Source of the DNA: Watersipora subatra
Lineage: Eukaryota; Bryozoa; Gymnolaemata; Cheilostomatida; Watersiporidae
Reading direction: 5' to 3'
NCBI RefSeq assembly: GCF_963576615.1
Contig: NC_088712.1
Span: 30,037,870 to 30,101,869, forward strand
DNA: 64,000 nucleotides
The notes under the pieces were generated by a model. The model searched no databases, had not been told where the DNA came from, and saw only the letters and a list, made by a program, of their open reading frames with translations. Shown one piece after another: positions 60,501-64,000 of the stretch; the stretch's first letter is position 1; the number at the start of each line of letters is the position of its first letter. Position numbers and translations under genes: made by a program.

Positions 60501-63284
60501 ATTTACACCTCTACTGATATACACCTCTACTGATATGCACCTCTACTGATATACACCTCTACTGATAAGCACATCTACTGATATACACCTCTACTGATAT
60601 ACACCTCTACTGATAAACACATCTACTGATAAACACATCTACTGATATACACCTCTACTGATATACACCCCTACTGATATACACATCTACTGATATACAC
60701 CTCTACTGATATACACGTCTACTGATATACACCTCTACTGATATACACCTCTACTGATATACGCGTCTACTGATATACACATCTACTGATATACACATCT
60801 ACTGATATACACATCTACTGATATACACATCTACTGATATACACGTCTACTGATATACACATCTACTGATATACACCTCTACTGATATACACATCTACTG
60901 ATATACACGTCTACTGATATACACATCTACTGATATACACCTCTACTGATATACACATCTACTGATATACACATCTACTGATATACACCTCTACTGATAT
61001 ACACCGCTACTGATATACACCTCTACTGATATACACATCTACTGATATACACATCTACTGATATACACATCTACTGATGTACACATCTACTGATATACAC
61101 CTCTACTGATATACACCTCTACTGATATACACATCTACTGATATACACCTCTACTGATATACACCTCTACTGATATACACCTCTACTGATATACACCTCT
61201 ACTGATGTACACCTGTACTGATATACACCCCTACTGATATACACCTCGATATTTCTCTTATAAATCATGTGAGAAGTCTGTAAATACGGATCTGTAGATT
61301 ATTTAGAATACAGTCTGACCTCGAAATATGAACAGTCGAGTGTATGATTCTTTTCTCTACTAGCTTTGATTTGAGCCAAATATTTGTTTTTTATTTGAGC
61401 AAGCGATTGGGATACAAGTCGCTGCTTTGGGCACCACCTCGACATCGTAATGTCGTTCACTGCGAACCAGGCCTGGTGTACATCATGTTTATTCTCTGAT
61501 ATTATGATTATATTCTTTTTTGCTGTAAAAAACTGATGGACGTGAAAATACAAAGGTCAACCTGATGATTAAATGGAAAATGTGCAAAATTGGAAAATTC
61601 CGTAAATTGGAGGTTGAGAAAAATATTACATCATGCATGATTTGATCTCTTAACTTTCAACATGGTGAGCTCAAACAACTGCACCAATCAATCACCTCCA
61701 AGATTTGTAGGAATAGTTGTGCAAATACTTATACTCTGTGCTTCATCAGCACACCTGGACTGCCAGGGTACTAGTTTAGATAATACATTTCTTTTATCTT
61801 TTGTAACTTTTGCTTTACTTTTGATCGTAAAATAATAATCTTCTTATATATAAATCTCGGTGTTTGTCTGTTAGTGTGTCCAGTTATAGCCATAAAGTTT
61901 TAGGAATGAAAAATATGGTTTGCACTGGATTTGAACTCAGAACCTCCAGTTCTGCAGACAGGTGTGCTAAACCATTAGACTATATGTCCAACTGGTCGGA
62001 GGGAGGAATAGTTGTGAACATACTTATGTACATGCCAATCTTTGATGGCTTCATGTTTCAGCTCACTCACTAGAAAATAATGATTGCTTGAGAGATCATG
62101 AGGCTAGAGATTATGACGTGAGAGATCATGACGTGAAAGATGGTGACGCAAGAGATTGTGGCGCGAGAGATCGTGGCGCGAGAGATCGTGACGCGAGAGA
62201 TCATGATGTGAGAGATCATGACGCGAGAGATTGTGATGCGAGAGATCGTGACGCTAGAGATCATGACATGAGAGATCATGACGTGAAAGATGGTGACGCG
62301 AGAGATTGTGGCGCGAGAGATCGTGACGCGAGAGATTGTGATGCGAGAGATCGTGACGCGAGAGATCGTGGCGTGAGAGATCGTGACGGGAGAGATCATG
62401 ACGTGAGAGATCATGATGTGAGAGATCATGATGTGAGAGATCATGACGTGAGAGATCATGACGTGAGAGATCATGACGCGAGAGATCATTATGTAATCTA
62501 TTTTCCTAACACTGGCTTGAGTTACAATAACTGCTCTTGTTTAGACTAGCTTAAGTGACTCCAATTCATTGGGTAAAGAAACTTAGCCAATTCAAAATAA
62601 GTTTTTTATGTGAAAACTTTTTTTATTACCCGTGCAGTGTCGGGCCTTCATCTAGCGTATATACAAGTATTTGCTACTTAAAAACATGTTCATTTTTATA
62701 ATTTCTTCTCAGGTCTGCAATGCATTAATTCAATTTTAATTATTTTAAATTCGATTGACATGCATGTTAATTGATATACGAGAATTAGACTTTTATTTCG
62801 AGGTATGACTGTACTCACTTGTTAGAGCTTGTAGTGAAATTTAGTTGCCATAGACCACATATCTTTTTCAACTATAAGTCCAGTTGTTTCTCTCACAGCC
62901 ACTATCCTGACAGACACGGTATGTCTCAGAGAATCAGCTGGTAAAGTGAAACCACTAGATATTGCGATGGTTGAACGATTAGAGCAGGAGTTTGCTATGT
63001 CCTCAACGTCTAGAGAGGAGGTGTGGAGGGAAGTCATGGATGCCAAGTCTAACATAACTGGTACCGAGCCTGTGTTCCTTCCGATCTTTCTAACCAACTG
63101 TTGACTTGATGAATTGTATAAACTAGTGTATTATCTTGGATAGTTTGTATCTGCAGTTCCGACAATAATCCCTCATTATTCGCTGTTAAAAGTCACCGTC
63201 TCATTAATCGTAAACATTTTTTTCTTTTTCTTAGGTTTATCGACAATTTTGAGAGTAATTAAGCATAATGAAAGGCCTCACAAG
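51527..63284 (+). CDS. PRUNE1: PRUNE1-like DHH-family phosphoesterase, 5' six exons (gene runs off the window)
   Basis: Exons are 51527-51598, 57271-57360, 58106-58377, 60010-60119, 62899-63060 and 63235-63284. Phases agree at every junction and all are GT-AG, giving about 252 residues so far. The product follows human-type PRUNE1. It has DIVIGNESCDLDSAVSALS (motif I), FIPVLNVPR, DLIFLDD (motif II), HLVDHNVTS (motif III), MVGSCTSLI, TILTDT (motif IV) and a TGLST block. By family knowledge it is a metal-dependent hydrolase of short polyphosphates, implicated in cell migration and microtubule regulation. Motif III reads DHN where vertebrate PRUNE1 has DHH; DHN is normal in family II pyrophosphatases. 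The C-terminal DHHA2 part lies beyond 64000. Confidence 0.92.
51599..52229. other. Start of PRUNE1-like intron 1
   Basis: No element is recognised apart from a TATATATATATACATGTATAT patch near 51788. Confidence 0.5.
52230..52590. mobile_element. Helitron-like/tRNA-like family copy (intron 1)
   Basis: Starts TCTATATATAGATTTTAGTG followed by TTTGTCTGTCGTTCGTCTGT, then GTAAAGTTTTAGG, GAGTTTGAACTCGGAACC and the tail ACTAGCTTAAGTCACTAG. This is the same order as at 54890 and 61842. No coding sequence is present. Confidence 0.6.
52625..52790. repeat. tRNA-like module (intron 1)
   Basis: GATGTTCGTCTGTCTGTCC, GTAGACCGCCACTCTAC and TTTCAGAATAACTGTGCA align with the modules at 42285 and 55283. The module again lies just downstream of a Helitron-like copy. 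Confidence 0.5.
53470..53920. repeat. Degenerate 17-bp tandem repeat (intron 1)
   Basis: The unit is about CCTATAGACACAATAGA, interspersed with ATTCATTAACGCCATAGAT blocks. Confidence 0.93.
54105..54687. repeat. 18-bp minisatellite, about 32 units (intron 1)
   Basis: The unit is TCTCTAACACCTGTCACC; some units lack TCTC or have CCTTTC. Confidence 0.97.
54890..55282. mobile_element. Helitron-like/tRNA-like family copy with intact 3' end (intron 1)
   Basis: Starts with TCTATATATATATATATATA, then GTGTTTGTCATTCGTGTGTCC, and AATAAAGTTTTAGGAACGA. A tRNA-like minus-strand pattern follows (GGATTTTTACTCAAAACCTC, then TCTGCAAACAGGCGG, then TATACTACGTG). It ends GCAACGCCGGGTATTCAACTAGT at 55282. About 390 bp, no coding. 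It is one of the most complete copies. Confidence 0.65.
55283..55480. repeat. tRNA-like module directly after CTAGT (intron 1)
   Basis: ATTCACTATAATATGAGCC, then TTGGTCCGTCTGTCC, then CCAGCCAAGCACTCTACCAC, resembling a minus-strand tRNA D-arm, then AGAAGAATAATTGAGCACGTA. Third example of this junction (see 42285 and 52625). Confidence 0.5.
55481..56225. other. Intron 1 sequence without recognised element
   Basis: Nothing specific beyond AT-rich sequence. Confidence 0.5.
56226..56600. mobile_element. Short TIR element (MITE), 375 bp (intron 1)
   Basis: The left end AAAGGATGGTTCACCTTAT and the right end, as reverse complement AAAGGCTGGTTCACACTAT, are inverted. Subterminal CGCCGTAT motifs are also inverted. 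A degraded relative with GCGATACCATTGGTTTA and CGGCGATGAGAACCAG lies at about 57640-57880 in intron 2. Target duplication is not clear. Confidence 0.65.
56840..57010 (+). repeat. SINE-like module with a fold-back insert (intron 1)
   Basis: GCAGTTGATAGTCTGCCTGGC and the tail ACACGACTCTTATTATAGTA match the copies at 28130-28600. Its tRNA-like T-arm (GAGTTCAATTCC) has been duplicated in inverted form, making the hairpin at 56893-56938. Confidence 0.55.
56893..56938. repeat. Perfect hairpin, 19-bp arms, 8-nt loop
   Basis: Arm ATTGAACTCGGATATCTGG (56893-56911), loop CTACTAAT, exact reverse complement at 56920-56938. The 8-mer CTGGCTAC occurs at the left border and again at the start of the loop region, the footprint of a template switch. 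Confidence 0.9.
57271..57360 (+). CDS. PRUNE1: PRUNE1-like exon 2 (30 residues, DHH motif I)
   Basis: The acceptor is ATTGTTACAG at 57270 and the donor CATCAG|GTACTA at 57361; phase 0 at both ends. It encodes TKLDIVIGNESCDLDSAVSA, where the two aspartates of motif I bind metal. Confidence 0.94.
57361..58105. other. PRUNE1-like intron 2
   Basis: Contains a degraded relative of the MITE at 56226-56600 at about 57640-57880. No gene is recognised. Confidence 0.5.
58106..58377 (+). CDS. PRUNE1: PRUNE1-like exon 3 (motifs II and III)
   Basis: The acceptor is CTTTTTTCAG at 58105 and the donor AACAA|GTATGT at 58378. It starts KNPDQQFIPVLNVPRRDYPL, then includes VVFLFTKYGI and DLIFLDD (motif II) and HLVDHNVTS (motif III). 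It ends with VDHHHHDCPINN; the four consecutive histidines occupy the place of the family's DHR/DHRP segment. Phase 0 in, phase 2 out. Confidence 0.95.
58378..59239. other. Start of PRUNE1-like intron 3
   Basis: No gene or element is recognised. Confidence 0.5.
59240..59500. repeat. 32-bp AT-rich tandem repeat, about 8 units (intron 3)
   Basis: The unit is CTATATATAACATATAATAA followed by TATGATAACTAG. Confidence 0.95.
59704..59943 (+). other. Unassigned 79-codon open frame in intron 3
   Basis: Begins at TTG and reads LKLEDLSLEKGHAELFLPPR followed by GRAYLSVIDLDPSAVSSFF and a basic stretch. Composition is protein-like rather than low-complexity, but I recognise no family. No good splice context joins it to the PRUNE1-like exons, so it is probably a fragment of an inserted element. 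It ends 66 bp upstream of exon 4. Confidence 0.3.
60010..60119 (+). CDS. PRUNE1: PRUNE1-like exon 4
   Basis: The acceptor is TGTTACAG at 60009 and the donor AGAG|GTTTGT at 60120. It encodes DFVKIEMVGSCTSLITNLFY and continues to DKLAQMLR. The VGSC-SL segment is the conserved phosphate-binding region after motif III. Phase 2 in, phase 1 out. Confidence 0.94.
60188..60440 (+). repeat. Degraded second copy of the 49005-49375 segment (intron 4)
   Basis: Aligns with the reverse complement of 49180-49375, including AATATTCATATTT, TCAATCAATGCTGATATTGA and TGATTGTTTTAATG. It is interrupted by the hairpin insertion at 60357-60402. Confidence 0.65.
60357..60402. repeat. Perfect hairpin, 19-bp arms, 8-nt loop, between short direct repeats
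   Basis: Arm CATAGACCTATTAACTATA (60357-60375), loop CATATTAG, exact reverse complement at 60384-60402. TTTTGTGCA precedes it, overlapping the arm by two bases, and recurs just after it. The homologous copy near 49190 lacks the hairpin, so this is an insertion. Confidence 0.92.
60484..61243. repeat. 16-bp minisatellite, about 47 units (intron 4)
   Basis: The unit is CTACTGATATACACCT with variant third-last bases (ACATCT, ACGTCT). Confidence 0.98.
61244..61841. other. PRUNE1-like intron 4, unassigned part
   Basis: No gene is recognised. A minus-strand 84-codon open frame at 61299-61553 has no family signature. GATTTGATCTCTTAACTTTC-like text near 61640 weakly resembles the tRNA-like modules. 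Confidence 0.4.
61842..62658. mobile_element. Helitron-like/tRNA-like family copy with internal minisatellite (intron 4)
   Basis: Starts TCTTATATATAAATCTCGGT, then GTTTGTCTGTTAGTGTGTCC, CATAAAGTTTTAGGAATGA and GGATTTGAACTCAGAACC. It has the tail GACTAGCTTAAGTGACTCC and a 3' end CCCGTGCAGTGTCGGGCCTT followed by CATCTAGC. The 15-bp array at 62088-62489 sits in the middle, where shorter copies carry a single GATCATGATTGTGTGAGGG. Arrays inside non-autonomous Helentrons are known from the 'pearl' elements of bivalves. Confidence 0.65.
62088..62489. repeat. 15-bp minisatellite, about 27 units
   Basis: The unit is AGAGATCATGACGTG with GCG/GTG and CGT/CAT variants. Frames are open on both strands because the period is 15. 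Confidence 0.97.
62899..63060 (+). CDS. PRUNE1: PRUNE1-like exon 5 (motif IV)
   Basis: The acceptor is TTCTCTCACAG with the AG at 62897-62898, and the donor AACTG|GTACCG at 63061. It encodes TILTDTVCLRESAGKVKPLD, then a helical region to REEVWREVMDAKSNIT. The aspartate in TILTDT is motif IV. The codon split with exon 4 gives alanine where the family usually has glycine before TI. Phase 1 in, phase 1 out. Confidence 0.94.
63235..63284 (+). CDS. PRUNE1: PRUNE1-like exon 6 (50 nt)
   Basis: The acceptor is TTTTTCTTAG at 63234 and the donor CACAAG|GTACGC at 63285; phase 1 in, phase 0 out. It encodes GLST-ILRVIKHNERPHK. GLST aligns with the conserved GLTT/GLST that follows the linker in PRUNE1, but the rest differs from the usual LLRKD continuation. 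The exon's true 3' end is therefore less certain than its start. Confidence 0.7.
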
Positions 63285-64000
63285 GTACGCTTTTACTCTT
63301 CACAAAGCGTGACAGAAACATAGCGCATCGCGACACTGACAGTTGCCTCCTCACTGGGCCAGAATATTAGAGACATTTATGTTTTTATATATTTTATTTC
63401 TTGGTTTGTTTATTTTCAGTTTTTTTTAATGAATTTTTTTACAAAGTACTAAAGCGGCGAAAATTGAGCCTTGAAGTAGCGAGGGATACAGGTACATAAC
63501 ACATATACCAGTACATAACATAGTGCACGTAATCCGCGCGTGGCAAGGTACTTCGTTAGCGACTTCGTGTAACGACGGACTCGAAAACTGCTGGAGTATT
63601 CGTTTAATGCAAATCTCTTGTAATTATGATGGTGCAGTGGCAGTTACAGTGACAGTTACAGTGGCAGTTACAGTGGCAGTTACAGTGGCAGTTACAGTGG
63701 CAGTTACAGTGGCAGTTACAGTGACAGAGTAGTTTTGCCTGCTCTGCTACTGTAACTTCCGTCGCATACGTATTATAAGTTTGCCACCATCTCTCACTCA
63801 GTATCTTCTCGCACTAATCATTTAGTCGTATGCTTTCTAGGATTACATCCGTACGTAGTGTTCGTTCTCAAGTTCAATACTCTTAGATTATTGGCAAAAA
63901 TAACTCATATTCTACTCTTCCAATAACATAATAACTATATAATAAAGGTGAAATAATAGAAAGTAAATAATACTTTATGTATGTATCGTCGAATGATGAT
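63285..64000. other. PRUNE1-like intron 6 (partial)
   Basis: No further PRUNE1-like exon is visible up to the window edge. Contains the 12-bp array at 63631-63725. Confidence 0.55.
63631..63725. repeat. 12-bp tandem repeat, 8 units
   Basis: The unit is GTGGCAGTTACA with GTGACAGTTACA variants. Confidence 0.97.

Noticed and set aside
62070-62549. 139- and 153-codon frames of RDHDARD-type repeats
   Set aside because: 15-bp minisatellite inside a mobile element; the Asp/His/Arg-rich peptide is an artefact of the unit.
62822-63097. 91-codon minus-strand frame
   Set aside because: Antisense shadow of PRUNE1 exon 5.

Overview
The window is nuclear DNA from an animal. It is AT-rich, has small exons with GT-AG introns, one nuclear tRNA, and many transposon relics and tandem repeats. 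The protein matches are to metazoan families. The repeat landscape (many expanded minisatellites, and Helentron/'pearl'-like non-autonomous elements with internal tandem repeats) suggests a lophotrochozoan, possibly a mollusc. That placement is a guess from repeat style and is not proven by a marker.

Two protein genes can be assembled exon by exon, both on the plus strand. (1) A complete eight-exon gene (7823-22497) for a Golgi PAPS transporter of the SLC35B2 (PAPST1) type. All splice phases agree and give about 438 residues. (2) The 5' part of a PRUNE1-like DHH-family phosphoesterase: six coding exons from 51527 to 63284, continuing past the right edge. A serine tRNA (anticodon GCT) lies between them at 24330-24411. 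I see no functional link between the genes; they are simply neighbours.

The rest is repeats. Left flank (1-7822): a short LTR-retrotransposon derivative without coding capacity, interspersed repeats, and two hAT-type non-autonomous elements with perfect 8-bp target duplications just upstream of SLC35B2. The SLC35B2 introns hold a 3-kb piggyBac-type relic (intron 1), minisatellites of 21, 15, 50, 17 and 39 bp, and two mariner-like TIR elements. Intergenic 22.5-51.5 kb holds the tRNA, a small TIR element, long arrays of 37, 60, 39 and 18 bp, an internally deleted piggyBac relic between near-identical 323-bp direct repeats, a third hAT element with an LTR-like insert, a Ty3/gypsy pol relic on the minus strand, and tandem Helitron-like elements with tRNA-like modules. 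The PRUNE1 introns carry more of these elements, arrays of 17, 18, 32, 16, 15 and 12 bp, and two striking 19-bp-arm hairpins.

Most long open frames are stop-free readings of minisatellites whose unit is a multiple of three, not genes. The observations I rate highest are the two matching fold-back insertions (56.9 and 60.4 kb), the Helitron-like/tRNA-like composite family that seems to seed micro- and minisatellites, and an unrecognised dispersed sequence whose conservation is visible at protein level (49.2 and 60.2 kb).
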